Shown here: positions 53,601 through 64,000 of the stretch, one piece after another
Position numbering within the stretch: the stretch's first letter is position 1
Layout of the letters: every line of letters starts with the position of its first letter
Origin: Sapria himalayana
Lineage: Eukaryota; Streptophyta; Magnoliopsida; Malpighiales; Rafflesiaceae
Direction of reading: 5' to 3'
DNA: 64,000 nucleotides
NCBI GenBank assembly: GCA_029783825.1
Contig: JAREIK010000385.1
Location: 1,116,001-1,180,000, forward strand
Notes under the pieces: model-generated
What the model saw: the letters and a program-made list of their open reading frames with translations, nothing else
What the model was told of the DNA's origin: nothing
The model's database searches: none
Program-made: the position numbers and the translations under genes

Positions 53601-55785
53601 GCCTGACCTGGCACGGTTCGGCCCGCGGCACGACACACCGGCACGGGTTTGTCCCGTGCCGGGTGTCCCTTGAGCCCAACCCCATGATGCCCCTCCTGCA
53701 AAAAAAAGACCGTGGGTCGAGTCTGATTCAATCCGACCCACAGTCCCCCGTATCCCAAACCGCTCGGACAAGCAAGCCTGAGCGGGCCCGGTTATTTTAA
53801 ACCGTGCCGGGCCAGGCACGGAACGGTACAATAACTGTGCAGTGCCTGGCCCGGCCCGGCGGCACGCTCGTGCCCAAAAAATTCATACCGGGCCGGCCCG
53901 TTTGACACCTCTAAAGCCATCTTCAGCAGAGTCTCAGCATGAGCCCTTTCGGTATTTTTGATAGTATTTTCTTTGCTCAAGAATCTTTGGATACTCTAAT
54001 ACCCAAAAAAGATACAAGAATTTTTTATTAGAAACTGATAAATAGTAAGAAATTATGAAGTTATCATTTTAAGCTAACATTTTTTTGGTGAGCCTGAGAA
54101 GAATGAGAGTCCAGAAGATACATTTGGACCCGTTATTTTTGTTTTACTCATAATAAATTTTAATATCAAAAGTATACAAAAAAAAAGTGTTCATGAGGCA
54201 AAGTGTAAGTCACGAAGCATTGAGACATAAGCTTTTTTAGCCATTCATTAAACATAAAAAATTTCATTATAATTAATAAAAAATATACATGCACCCTCCC
54301 TACTTTGACAAAAAACATAATAAATTCATAAAATAAAAATTATATTCAACTATAATATTAGTTATAAACTTTTACCAAAATAAAACATAACAAATTATGA
54401 AATAACAACTAGAATAAATTATTTTAACTGAATTTCTTCTCTACAAGATCATTATTATTCTCATCTAATATATCAAATAGACAAAAATGATAAAATTAAA
54501 GACTTTATAATTTGAGTACATAAGTTTTAATAAAATTAATGCGATAAAACTATGCGACTCAATCATACTGGAGTCTCCTAGAAATTAGATTACACCTCAA
54601 ATAGTATTAATATTAAATAACTCATCATCTGAACCAATCTATTCTATCAAAGGTAAGTCATATTTTGTTTTTTTTTTTTGTATATTTCCCTCTCTCAATC
54701 TAGTGTTGTACCTTACATAAATCATTCAATCATTAAAATTCAGTCTTTCTTTTTTTTGTATAGATCTACAATAAATAAAAAATTATATATTAAAATAAAA
54801 TAAATTTATCTAACATTGAAATATATATATATATATATATATATTATAATATATATATATATATATTAACTATTGAACAAAGATCTTCATAAAAAAAATA
54901 AGATGAGGTCAAAAATTTTAGCCTATCTGCTTGAATATCATTTTTTTGATTAGAACATTACTATAATATATCCTTTATGCTTAAAAAAACTTTGGAGAGT
55001 AAGAAATAAAATAATAAATAATATAATTATTAAAAAAATAAATTCATGTTTTTATAAATATTTTCATCAAACTAAAAATTACTCATATTCATATATGAAC
55101 TTCACTATTTGCCTAGCTAGGGAGAGAAAGTCCTCGGCATGACCGAGGACATTCTCTCGTTCATTATTTATATCAATTTTTACCACCCTAAATTTTTACA
55201 GCCGATGAAAATCCAGATAGTGTAAAAACAGAGGATTATAGAAAATTAGAAGTAAAATACATGCAAAAAGGTATTAATTTACATGGTCACTCGATGGAAT
55301 CCCTATTCTACCCCCGTTAGAGAAAGGAATTTGAACCAGCGCTTTCCCAAGATACCCCAGCTGAAGACAGTGAAAAGAAGGTGACAATAAAGGCGAACTT
55401 ACAGAAGGGTGGAGGGCAACGATGGCAAAGACGAAGACTAAAATCAAGGTCACGATTATAAAGAAGGCGTTCAACCCGCAGTCTTGCCCAGATGGTGTGA
55501 ACCAGTGGAATAGAAATCCCGACAGGACGAATGCTGCAGAATAACACACCAGCGAAACAATGAATAGAGCAATGTACCTGAATGAAGCAGATTGAATAAT
55601 ACATCAGAATGGCACCACAATTAGCAGCAGAGAAAAAAAAAGCACCATCGCACAAGGCAACAGTAACACAGACCAGAATTGCTCATCATATGCTACCCAT
55701 TTGTTATTCCAGCCATGAACAAAATCCAGCAAGAGCACAACTTGGACAAGAAGGAACAATCCCGCCCCAAATTTTGATGCTGCCT
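44638..55785 (-). CDS. SERINC: Serine incorporator (SERINC/TDE1-like) membrane protein, 5'-partial
   Basis: SERINC proteins are multi-pass membrane proteins of the endomembrane system linked to serine-derived lipid synthesis. Four minus-strand exons join in frame: 55785-55674, 55577-55403, 50111-49871 and 44924-44638 (stop included), giving about 271 C-terminal residues of roughly 410. Diagnostic motifs are VVLLLDFVHGWN and AYDEQFW in the first, HWFTPSGQDCGLN and FAIVALHPS in the second, YLCYSGLASEPREYECNG and YSAVRAGSST in the third, and YSYSFFHIIFSLASMYSAML then LIAPLVFPEREF in the fourth. All splice sites are GT-AG and all phases match. The N-terminal exons are not seen up to the right edge. 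The 5.3-kb and 4.9-kb introns hold at least six hAT elements. No stop interrupts the visible exons, so the gene may still work. Confidence 0.9.
45510..45850 (+). promoter_or_regulatory. hAT transposase promoter and leader
   Basis: A TATA-like CTATAAATTC at 45514 is followed by a CT-rich leader with three copies of a 26-bp unit containing TACATAAACCGTGCATCTCT (markers at 45591, 45617 and 45643). The first ATG in frame with the transposase is at 45854. Confidence 0.5.
45854..47979 (+). pseudogene. Ac-like hAT transposase, broken
   Basis: hAT transposases cut and join DNA with an RNase H-like fold. Starting at the ATG at 45854, the reading shows a BED-type zinc finger (CKYCMRLL near 46064 with GHLKRHAEIC), the catalytic core (VTSDIWTCHD near 46470; a second Asp in a TFDNDANN segment near 46675), a long helical region (HVRCMCHVINLIVQ near 46755) and the C-terminal dimerisation region (SSVASESAFS near 47700; RLRPDMVEALVCLKDW). 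Breaks are an in-frame TAA at 45974, a one-base frameshift just before 46675, and TGA codons at 47572 and 47620. The rest is well preserved, so inactivation looks recent. It cannot make an intact protein as read. Confidence 0.9.
48757..49403. mobile_element. hAT-type non-autonomous element, GAGCCGAG family
   Basis: The left end ATGGGTGTAACTGAGCCGAG and the inverted right end CTCGGCTCGATTACAGCCCTAA agree apart from a few bases. The flanks CAGCATGT (48749-48756) and CGGCATGT (49404-49411) give a probable 8-bp duplication with one mismatch. The 647-bp interior repeats acgagcc and gctcggctc motifs and has no coding frame. It differs from the GCCGTGCC family. It lies just right of the transposase element in the same SERINC intron. 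Confidence 0.85.
49412..49790. other. GC-rich intron remnant of unclear origin
   Basis: This stretch includes gaccggccggcc and a TGACACATCTA sequence near 49658-49668 that resembles a hAT right end. No matching left end or target duplication was found, so it is not called as an element. Confidence 0.3.
50645..51136. mobile_element. hAT MITE with perfect 8-bp target duplication GAGTCAAT
   Basis: It runs 492 bp from TAGAAGTGTCAAAAGG to CGGTTGACACCTCTA. GAGTCAAT occurs at 50637-50644 and 51137-51144. The interior has repeated AAACCCTAA/TTAGGGTTT hairpin units (about 50815-50955). It lies in the SERINC intron between exons 55577-55403 and 50111-49871. Confidence 0.97.
51403..51806. mobile_element. 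hAT MITE with perfect 8-bp target duplication GTCAACCT
   Basis: It runs 404 bp from TAGAGGTGTCAAACGGGCC to GGTTGACACCTCTA, flanked by GTCAACCT at 51395-51402 and 51807-51814. It contains the GACC(C)GCGGTC palindrome shared with the transposase element, around 51582-51625. The left subterminal part is an inverted match to the right part of the 44976-48710 element. It lies in a SERINC intron. Confidence 0.97.
52545..52921. mobile_element. hAT MITE with perfect 8-bp target duplication TCACTAAC
   Basis: It runs 377 bp from TAGATGTGTCAAAAGG to CATTTAACACCTCTA, flanked by TCACTAAC at 52537-52544 and 52922-52929. The interior carries one AACCCCTAA/TTAGGGTTTT hairpin near 52705-52745. It is the shortest complete member seen and lies in a SERINC intron. 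Confidence 0.97.
53458..53913. mobile_element. hAT MITE with perfect 8-bp target duplication AAGCCATC
   Basis: It runs 456 bp from TAGAGGTATCAACCGGGCC to CGTTTGACACCTCTA, flanked by AAGCCATC at 53450-53457 and 53914-53921. The interior has the GACCGTGGGTCGAGT/ACCCACAGTC palindrome (about 53707-53745). It lies in a SERINC intron. Confidence 0.97.
53914..55402. other. SERINC intron DNA with TA repeats and old repeat traces
   Basis: AT-rich intron sequence. At about 54190-54245, motifs such as gaggcaaagtgtaag and agacataagctttt resemble the element at 36894-37273. A (TA)n run lies at 54824-54866. No coding segment was recognised before the exon ending at 55403. Confidence 0.45.
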
Positions 55786-55938
55786 CTGCAAGGGCAAAAG
55801 AAATAGTTGGAACACTTTAGTCTCACATTGCATAACCCTTTATGCAATAATTATTGATGTCATGAAATTAGGGTTCATTCGAGAGAGAGAGAGAAAGAGA
55901 GAGAGGCGAAGGAATAAGAAAAAGAAAAAAAAAAGAAC

Positions 55939-55976
<38 letters not shown>

Positions 55977-56096
55977 TAAAACAAAAAATAAATAAAATAA
56001 ACTAACAAAATAATATTAGACCTCAAAATCACCTTCAAGTTAGAGCATACATGTTGCAAACATGTAACTTAAAAAAAAAACTTAAATATGATCCTC
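55786..56096. other. SERINC intron: GA and TA microsatellites
   Basis: A CT-rich acceptor tract lies next to the exon at 55785. GAGAGA repeats (about 55880-55905) and a (TA)n run (55943-55973) follow. No coding sequence was seen. Confidence 0.6.
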
Positions 56097-56465
56097 TGAG
56101 CACCTTTTCAAAGGTATTTGTAAAGGTAGCACATGGGGCATGATGGGCCCAAGTTTTTTGTGGCCCGATTGAGCCACATGTTGTACCTGGCACGACATGG
56201 TTTGGGTGCCAGACCATGCCGTCCTTGAATGGAAACAACCAAGGGCAGTTGGGTACGGTCCGATGGCCCAATGTCTACCTAGGTTAGGTAGGTCCATACG
56301 TCAACCCCAGCACGATCATGTACGTGGGCATATGACAAACCTAGCTTAGCCTGGGTGTAGTCCAAGTAATGGACTAAGTTGGACCTTGATCAAAGCTATC
56401 TAGTCGACCGACCACAGTCCTTTCCGGGTTGGCCTGACTACGAAATAGGCTAGCCTAGACAAAAC
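56097..56465. mobile_element. Possible old hAT-family copy
   Basis: A GC-richer block contains gtggcccgattgagccac, cctggcacgacatgg and similar decayed family repeats. Clear ends and a target duplication are missing, so both limits are rough. Confidence 0.35.
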
Positions 56466-56469
56466 CAAG

Positions 56470-56470
56470 C

Positions 56471-56517
<47 letters not shown>
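56470..56517. repeat. TA microsatellite
   Basis: About 20 TA units directly follow the GC-richer block. Confidence 0.9.
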
Positions 56518-56519
<2 letters not shown>

Positions 56520-56521
<2 letters not shown>

Positions 56522-59500
56522 TAATTTAAAAAAACTTTAATAACATAAAAAATAACTTTAATTTAAAACTATATTATAACTTAAACATATGAAATAAAAA
56601 AAATATTCAAATTCTTAAACTAAAAAGAAAAAAAAAAGTTTTGATTTAATCATATAATTTATATTCTAATTTTAGTACGTAAATAATCATCAGTGTACTA
56701 TTTCAATTTATTAAGTATGACAAATCTTTTATAATATTCAATTGTGATTTTTTTTAATCCAATATTTCCTTAAGCCAGATAAGCACCACGAACATTCATC
56801 AAGGCCCCAAAGTGATAGCAACGCTATCCCCATCCCCTCGCATAGTTGCCTAGCCCATGAGGATGAAGCTCACATGCTCAGAATTCAGCATCCCCACCAG
56901 TTGGACCACATGTGTCGTGGACAATATCTAATTATTATTTTGTCCTATTTTAAAATAATATTACAATAATTAAAAAAAATATCAATACTACCCTTGATAA
57001 TAGAGAGATCAATAGAAAAAACATCATTTTAGATAGCACAGTATAGATAGATTCATATGATTTTTAACAATTAAAGTTATTTAAATTTTTAATTATATTG
57101 CGTAACAAGATAAAATAATAATTAGTATGAGTGTCTAAGTATCTTGACAGCTTATATCTATTTGACCTATGATCTCATCATTTATCCTTAGCTAATAGAA
57201 TAAAAAAATCATCTTTGAATAAATACAACTATCATATTTATTTTCATAATATTTAAATAAATTTTGTAGTTTTTCATTAATTTAATTTTTTTTTCATATG
57301 TTTGATTCATACAAATACATATGCATTTCATAGTATTTTTAATCCCTTCAATTTAAACCATGTATCCATACATGTAGCTAAGCAATAAAAAAATAGAATT
57401 ATTATTTAAATTTTTAAATACTTTCTTTTCATATTAATAATTATGTTATTAAAATATATAAGTGTTCTCTGTGTTAGTTGAATGTACAACTCATTTTAAA
57501 AATATACTTAAGTTAAAAAGTAGTATTGAAAAGAGTATACAGATGAACATCATTGAGTCACAATATAATTTATTAATTAATATGTCACTGATTTTTATAA
57601 AGTCAGATATAACAAGTTTGTATCTAACATATGAATCCGACATCTAATACATTAAATTCTAATTATGTTTCACATCTAGTAGTTTTTTTTTCTTTTTCAT
57701 ATCTGACTTACGTAGACTACAAAATTTTTATAATGTACTAGATGTTACAATATTTATTAATAAATCTTGAATTAATTCTAAAAAGATAAAATTTATTTTT
57801 AAATTAGCCTATATTATTATGTTTATTATGTGACGCATATAACTAACTTAAAAAAAATTCTACCAAATAACCTATTTATAGTTTGTTACGAATATATTTA
57901 CTATGGTATTTTATTTGGTATTTTATATTTATTTAAGACTCATCAAACTTTCATATATGATATGCCTAATATGAGAATATATAATCTCACAAAAAAATAA
58001 TATTTTTTTTATTAATTTCTAGTTAGAATCAACCTAATAAATGATAATACTTGCAAAAAAAAAATAACATCATAACTATTCATATATTAAATATCAGAAA
58101 GATCAATCCACAATATTTTCTAACAAATTAATTATTAATTATATTAAATTTAAATTTTTGTAATCCATCAATTCTATTAATAGACAGAAATCCTATAATA
58201 AGTAGACTAAATATAATCATACATTAAATAAACTAGCAAAGAATTTTTCATAAAGTTTAATGAAAGACTCATATTAACAACCAACTTAATAATACATGTT
58301 TTTGCAAATTTATAGTTGTAAATGAATGGGATGATTGAACCTAAAATTTATCCAAATTCGACAACCTCACGCATGGCCAAGTTGAGTTTAGCTAAAATTC
58401 AATATCAATATTGTTGTATATGTAATTTGTTTTTTATTTAATAATCTGTTTGTATAAATCAAATGTCTTTTCTGTTTTTAATATTTTCATGTAAGTGTAG
58501 GAAAGGAAATATTAAAAGGACCGGGGATGTAGCAGTAACACAATAATGGAGGTCCCACTGCGGTTAAATGAACCGGATGTTTATTTTTCATATAAAATGA
58601 TTTGTAATTTATTTTTCGGGTGGCAGTTTTGACTCGTTGAACTATTCATCATCCTCTCTTCTCTCTGCGCGAATCACGACTGATGCATGCTGCATACTAT
58701 AAGACGTTCTGTTTTTGGTTTTAATCTGCAACACATAAGCATTTTTTGGTGGAGGTAGCTAGTCATACTGAGCGACTAGCGAACCACGTTATTTTTCGGT
58801 GTTGTTTTTCCTCGTTTTTGATTCTGTAGTTGATGCTTGCTAAATTGGGATCATATTGCTTGTTTTTCTGTGTTTTCTATTGTTTCTGTTTTAATCTCAC
58901 TACCATTGAAGCCAATTACCCAATAAATATATTATATTTTTTGATAGATTATTCAATGATCTCCTAAGGTGTCATGTCTGATAACTAATTTTGCAATTAA
59001 AATTTTTTTAAAATACATATATTACATCAAATTTACTTCCACTTGTATATCATTTTTCTTTTTAATTATGTTAAATAATTCAAATTTATATATCTTTGTA
59101 TATGAAGCCTAGATTTTTTAGGTGTATGCGATGACATATGACTATGAGACAAATCAATCTTATATATTTTAATTTGAATGTCATTATCTAAATCAAGTTA
59201 TCTATAATATAATTTTATTTTCATTAAAATCATTATTTTTCATTTTTTATAACAATTAATTATATGATATTATTTAATTTAGAGAGTTATGAATAAATAG
59301 AGTTTTTTTAATTATTATATATATTTATAACTTTAACTCAGATATTTATCTAGTATATAAAACTCTAAAAAAAATCAACAATCCGAAATTATAGACACGT
59401 ACCATGATACCAAAAACCATGGTTCAATTCACCATATCAAATGCTCACTATTGCCAATTACAAATTTAATTATAAATGCAAAAAAAATTTAAACAAAAAT

Positions 59501-60094
59501 TTAAAATTTGACTTTTAAGAATTAGAGAAGAGAGAGTTATAGTTTGAAAATTAAAAAATATAAATTTTATTTACTCATTTATAAATTCTTTAAAACTTGA
59601 AATATTCCTTTTTTACTTTTTTTATTAACACAGTACTTTTGTTCGTTGGATTCTATCTAGCTTGTCAAAAACAAGATCCAAAAAATAAGGCAGGATGAAG
59701 CTTTAAAAAAATAATGCTTCCATTATAGTGTACACACATGACCACTAGCACATCAACGATCAATTCTAAGCATTAACGTCAAGCATCCATTGCAATGCCC
59801 AACGATGGGATTGCCATTGCGAGTTGTAATGTAATATTTTATAAATTTTACCATCTTATTAATATGGATTCATTAGCAATAATTCTGTACCGACCCAAAT
59901 TCATTAAAAAAGGGCATTAACTGCACAACGCCATATCTAGCTAGTTTTTAATTATTTTGGTACATAAATTTCACGTGCCTAGTCAAATCAAGTTCTACCT
60001 TACTCAACCCCATGACCAAGGCTCAAATCACATCTTAAGTCACAAGTGCCAATTTTGGCCTAATGCGAACGACCACTTGGGTGTCAAATTTGAA
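56520..60094. other. AT-rich DNA with two small GC-richer patches
   Basis: No gene was recognised. The patch at 56757-56935 (ccccatcccctcgcatagtt) and the patch at 58540-58930 (ctctcttctctctgcgcgaa) are richer in GC and not obviously repetitive. Neither translates to a recognisable SERINC N-terminus. Confidence 0.35.
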
Positions 60095-60102
60095 GATCAA
60101 AC

Positions 60103-60488
60103 TAGATGTATCAAATGGGCCGGCCTAGCCCAGCCCGATTTTGGGCAACCCAATCGGGCTACCATACCGTGCATGGCCTGGCATGGTAACTATTTCATGC
60201 CGGTCCGGCATAGACCCCGGCCGAAAACCGCCGGGTTCGACCCGATTGGGATCGAACAAAACCCTAATTTTTAAAAAAAATTAGGGTTTTAGCAGCACCC
60301 TCCATGCATCTTCGCCCTTTTGGGCTCGGCGAGCCTAGCCTGTTGGGCATCGGCTCATATTGATTACATTCGGTGCGTGATCACATGTTGTGCCCACGGG
60401 CCAGCATGAAACAAAGTGCCAAGGCACAGCACTGTAGCGTGTCGGGCCCATGCAGAGCCGGGCCGGCCAGACCCATTTGACACGTCTA
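60103..60488. mobile_element. hAT MITE with perfect 8-bp target duplication GATCAAAC
   Basis: It runs 386 bp from TAGATGTATCAAATGGGCC to CATTTGACACGTCTA, flanked by GATCAAAC at 60095-60102 and 60489-60496. The interior has one AACCCTAATTTTT/AAATTAGGGTTTT hairpin near 60260-60292, matching the 52545 copy in layout. Confidence 0.97.
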
Positions 60489-60496
60489 GATCAAAC

Positions 60497-61300
60497 CACC
60501 CAACTCGCCACAGCCTGAGTCATGATACATTGTTGACCCACTCATGTGCTAGGCATGCATCTAGTCATGCAAGGCCATGCCTAAGATATTTTTTTGTGAG
60601 TTATGTCGCAGGCCATACCCAACCACCCAACCATTTTGTCATCACTCACCTCTGGATGTCTATAATTGACTCACTAATAATCATGTATACAATAGGTATC
60701 AAACTATCACATATAAAATAGCAATCAATTTCAACAAATTTCATCCTATCCTAAAATATCAAATTGAATGAATACATCAAATTGTATGACATTCATAAAA
60801 AAATATCATTGGTCTTTGAAATGACAAGCCTAAATCCTTAATAAAAAAAAATCACTAGAGCTTACAAATAAATAATATGATAGCTTTGTACTTGATTTCT
60901 ATGCTAAATCTTAAAACAATGATTTACTAGTCACCTTTTAAAATAAAAAAAAAATTAAGAAAAAAAATAATATCTTATAGTAAATCATCTCTGTGATTAT
61001 TGAAGTCTAAAAAAAACTGAGTACACATCTACTCAATTATGCCGTTAATTTATGAATAAAATTCCGTCTTAGAGTAATCTTGTACTTGATAATTTGAGAA
61101 CTACGTTTATATAAATTTGTTTATAAAAATTTAAAAAAAAATAATTATACTAATATTATAAATGATATTTGGTTATATAACATAGTTAAATTTTTAATGA
61201 TTCTCCTATATTTGAAGAAATCAACGAAAACATTAATACATGTGAATAGTTTATACTCAAATCAAGTGGTGAATCAAGTAGAACATATATTCTCATACTT
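60497..61300. other. AT-rich DNA without recognisable gene
   Basis: The start of this stretch (to about 60720) is slightly richer in GC. No domain or terminal repeats were found. Confidence 0.4.
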
Positions 61301-61309
61301 TGTTTAAAC

Positions 61310-61744
61310 TAGTGGTGTCAACTAAGTCACAAGGCATTAAAAAATTAATTTTTTTTTATGGTATGCCCAAGCACGGCATGACCTAGTTTAGAGTCGTACT
61401 TGGACCAGTCTCATGTCGGCTCACAACACGGCTTAGACCATGTCGGGCCAGAGTTGATGGCACAAGAGGTGTGGCACGGCACAACCCAGCAAGACAGCCT
61501 GTGCAAGCCAATTTCAGCCCAGCTAGCCAAACAAGTTAGCTTGGACCAACATTATCTGACACATGTCAGCACGACCTAGACAACTGGTATGCCAATGGGC
61601 CATTCCAAGCTACCCATTTGTAGAGTTTACCAGCATGATACAGCCTATGCTAAAAATCATGTCGTGTTGGGCACAACATGATGGCTTGAATGAGCCTTAA
61701 AAAATAAGCAATATCAGTATAACACAACTCATTTGACACCTACA
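61310..61744. mobile_element. hAT MITE, older copy, 8-bp duplication with one mismatch
   Basis: It runs 435 bp from TAGTGGTGTCAACTAAG to CATTTGACACCTACA. The flanks are GTTTAAAC (61302-61309) and GTTCAAAC (61745-61752). The interior family repeats are diverged (gcacggcatg, gtgtggcacgg), consistent with an earlier insertion than its neighbours. Confidence 0.85.
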
Positions 61745-62200
61745 GTTCAAACAAAATATTAAAACATACTTCATCTAAAAAAAAAAATCTTATCACCTAA
61801 ATTTTCAACCTCAATACCCAAAAAATATTTAAGACATTTTAAAATATTATCTAAAATTTGATATATAAAAATAACTTCAATTAAAATATATTCAACAAAT
61901 CATCTCTTATAGTCAAAATATTATCATTATATGCTATTAATATCATATATTATCATTTTAATCTATGTTGATAGAAATACAAATAATTCTATAAGTTCGC
62001 CTAATATTAAAATAATGAGCATTGAAAAGAATATATTAAATTACACTCTAAGAGATTACTTAATATTATAAAGAATCATCCACGATCTACACACTATGCA
62101 TGTGCTCTCCAAAATCATAAACATTGTGGTTATTTCTAAATACTATTTTCTCAAGATCATCATGAAGGAATATATTTCTCACATCCAACTGATATACATC

Positions 62201-62636
62201 TAGAGGTGTCAAACGGGCCGGCCCGACACGGCCCGGCCCTTTTTTTTAGGGCACGGTTTAAAAATAGCCAAACCCAGCACGGCCCGTAGGCACGGCGGGC
62301 CGAGCCCGGCACGGCCTGTAGGCACGAGAAGCCGTGCCGTGCCTTGCCTGGTCCGCTCGGGCTTGCCTGTCCGAGCAGTTCAGGATACGGGAAGACCGCG
62401 GGTCGGGTCGAATCAGAACCGACCCACGGTCTTTTTTTGCGGGGAGGGGCATCCTGGGGTCGGGCTCACGGGAGACCCGGCACGGGACTGACCCGTGTCG
62501 GGGTGTCGTGCCGCGTGCCGAATCGTGCCGGATCAGGCACGGCACGCGGCTAACCCGTGCATGGCACGGGCCCGGGCACAGAATTTTTCCGTGTCGTGCC
62601 TCGTGTCGGGCCGGGCCAGCCCGGTAGACACCTGTA
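62201..62636. mobile_element. hAT MITE in copia RT relic, target duplication TATACATC
   Basis: It runs 436 bp from TAGAGGTGTCAAACGGGCC to CGGTAGACACCTGTA, flanked by perfect TATACATC at 62193-62200 and 62637-62644. The GACCGCGGGTCGGGTC/GACCCACGGTC palindrome lies at about 62393-62432. The insertion splits a reverse-transcriptase motif of the surrounding relic. Confidence 0.97.
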
Positions 62637-63312
62637 TATACATCCCATCTATGAGAAACAATAGTAAGGGCAGCTTAATTGTGATCATCTTTGATCACAC
62701 ACAAAAATATCTCACTAATTCATATTATAAGTTTGTGTAAATCTCGATTATCAACCTAGTCTTAAGCCAAACAGCCTTCGTTTCAAGTCTAATTTTCACT
62801 ATATGCACCCACTTGCATACTAATTCATATCATTACACTTTTATTGAAAAACATTGAAACATCATATGTATGATTGAAAGTAATTTTACTTAATTCATTC
62901 AATATCACATAACATTATCTTAGATGACTATGTATTTTGGAAAGAATATTAAGAATCATACAATTATCAAACGAGATCAAAAAATTAAAATATGCCAAAT
63001 TATAATAAGAATAAGAGAGCACTCATAACAATAAATATTTAGTAGAATACATCCTTAATTCCACTCATATAGCAATCAAAAGGTCCAAGAAACTACTATA
63101 AATTGAATCAACTGCCACAATAAATAACTCATTTAGAAAATATTATGAACTAGACATATTCATCTATTATATACCTTTTAATTAGGTCATCAAATTTTTC
63201 AACATTTTATCTATCTTTATTGGGAAGACTCACATCTAGTATCTTGTGAAATACTCATGTTAGACTCCTCTCACTACTATCAAAACAAGTCTCATTACTC
63301 TCCTAAATAAGA

Positions 63313-63706
63313 GAGCACGAGGCACGGCACGGAAAAATTCCGTGCCCGGGTTAGGCAAGAGCCGTGCCGTGCCTGACTCGGCACGGTTCGGCCTGCGGCA
63401 CGGCACACCGGCACGAGTTTGTCCCATGCCGGGTGTCCCGTGAGCCCGACCCCACGATGGGCCCTCCCGCAAAAAAGACCACGGGTCGGGTCTGATTCGA
63501 CCCGACCCGCAGTCCCCCCGAATCCCGAACCATACGGACATGCGAGCCTGAGCGGGCCTGGCAAGGCACGGCACGGCTGGCCGTGTCTGCGGGCCGTGTC
63601 GGGCCCAGCTATTTAAACCGTGTCGTGCCTGGCCCGGCACGGCAGCATGCTCGTGCTCAAAAAATTCGGGCCGGGCCTGGCCAACCCGGCCCATTTGACA
63701 CCTCTA
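63313..63706. mobile_element. hAT MITE, left end truncated
   Basis: The right end CATTTGACACCTCTA stops at 63706, and the interior has the GACCACGGGTCGGGTC/GACCCGACCCGCAGTC palindrome around 63478-63515. The left end starts within cacgaggcacggcacgg at about 63313 with no terminal repeat, so no target duplication can be given. Confidence 0.8.
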
Positions 63707-64000
63707 ATTATAACACATGTAATATCATGTGTAAGAGCATGATCAATTGTTATCAGAATCAACTGTTACCCTATGATGAGTAATAAATAGATGGGAAAGT
63801 TATCATATCTATGTAGATAATGTCCAAATGTGCACTATCATATGTAATATCATATAAGCATTTCAAGAAAAACTTATCCTCAAATAACATCATATTTGCA
63901 CTCATTATAATTCTCTTAGCGTCTAATGAGTAGTCATCTTCTATATTTACCTCTAGTACCAGAATGCCCAATAAATATATACTTAATAACACGAGTTGTC

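Larger units (their letters stand above)
61800..64000 (-). pseudogene. Ty1/copia pol relic, right part cut by window edge
   Basis: Minus-strand motifs run from right to left. An integrase-to-RT linker-like segment lies near 63900-63850 (YSLDAKRIIMS). A CKWVHIVK segment and decayed RT follow near 62815, and QLDVRNIFLHDDLEK lies near 62195-62150. Frameshifts and stops are present. Two hAT MITEs (62201-62636 and 63313-63706) are inserted in it. The left limit and LTRs were not identified. Confidence 0.75.

Noticed and set aside
56757..56935. GC-richer patch tested as a missing SERINC exon
   Set aside because: Minus-strand translation gives no SERINC-like sequence.

Overview
This is plant nuclear DNA. 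The window is AT-rich, has genes with GT-AG introns and plant-only protein families, and is mostly transposable elements. The organism is an angiosperm. The LTR sequences and the SUVH and serine-incorporator proteins would fit a monocot, but I cannot fix the lineage from this window.

Five host genes can be supported. (1) A secreted subtilisin-like protease (SBT, family S8) runs on + from 2519 to 7051. Seven exons join in frame; the exons for the signal peptide, propeptide and catalytic Asp are not visible and are probably left of the window. (2) A two-exon pentatricopeptide-repeat (PPR) gene on - (8399 to 7114) converges on the SBT gene, with 62 bp between the stop codons. (3) A complete, intronless SUVH-type histone H3K9 methyltransferase lies on + (28861 to 30903). 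(4) A 90-residue conserved single-pass membrane protein lies on - (35641 to 35369), about 100 bp downstream of a 490-bp CA-rich microsatellite. (5) The C-terminal two thirds of a serine incorporator (SERINC/TDE1) gene lies on - (55785 to 44638), in four in-frame exons with two introns of about 5 kb that are full of hAT transposons.

The rest is layered mobile DNA. From 8.5 to 28.2 kb there are LTR-retrotransposon remains: a copia integrase relic, LTR-like blocks with tandem repeats, and one nearly whole copia element on the - strand (about 20201 to 28164, two 1.4-kb LTRs). From 36.7 to 40.3 kb there is a decayed gypsy element on -. From about 61.8 kb to the right edge there is another copia relic on -. 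Across the window sits one hAT family with ends close to TAGAGGTGTCAAA and subterminal repeats of GGCACGGC/GCCGTGCC. It has one transposase-bearing member (44976 to about 48710, broken by three stops, a frameshift and loss of its right end) and at least a dozen short non-autonomous relatives of 377 to 492 bp. Seven of the short copies have clear 8-bp target-site duplications. MITEs from two or three other families are also present.

I found no new enzymatic system. The most unusual content is the local burst of this hAT family, with two internal palindrome types, concentrated in and beside the SERINC gene.
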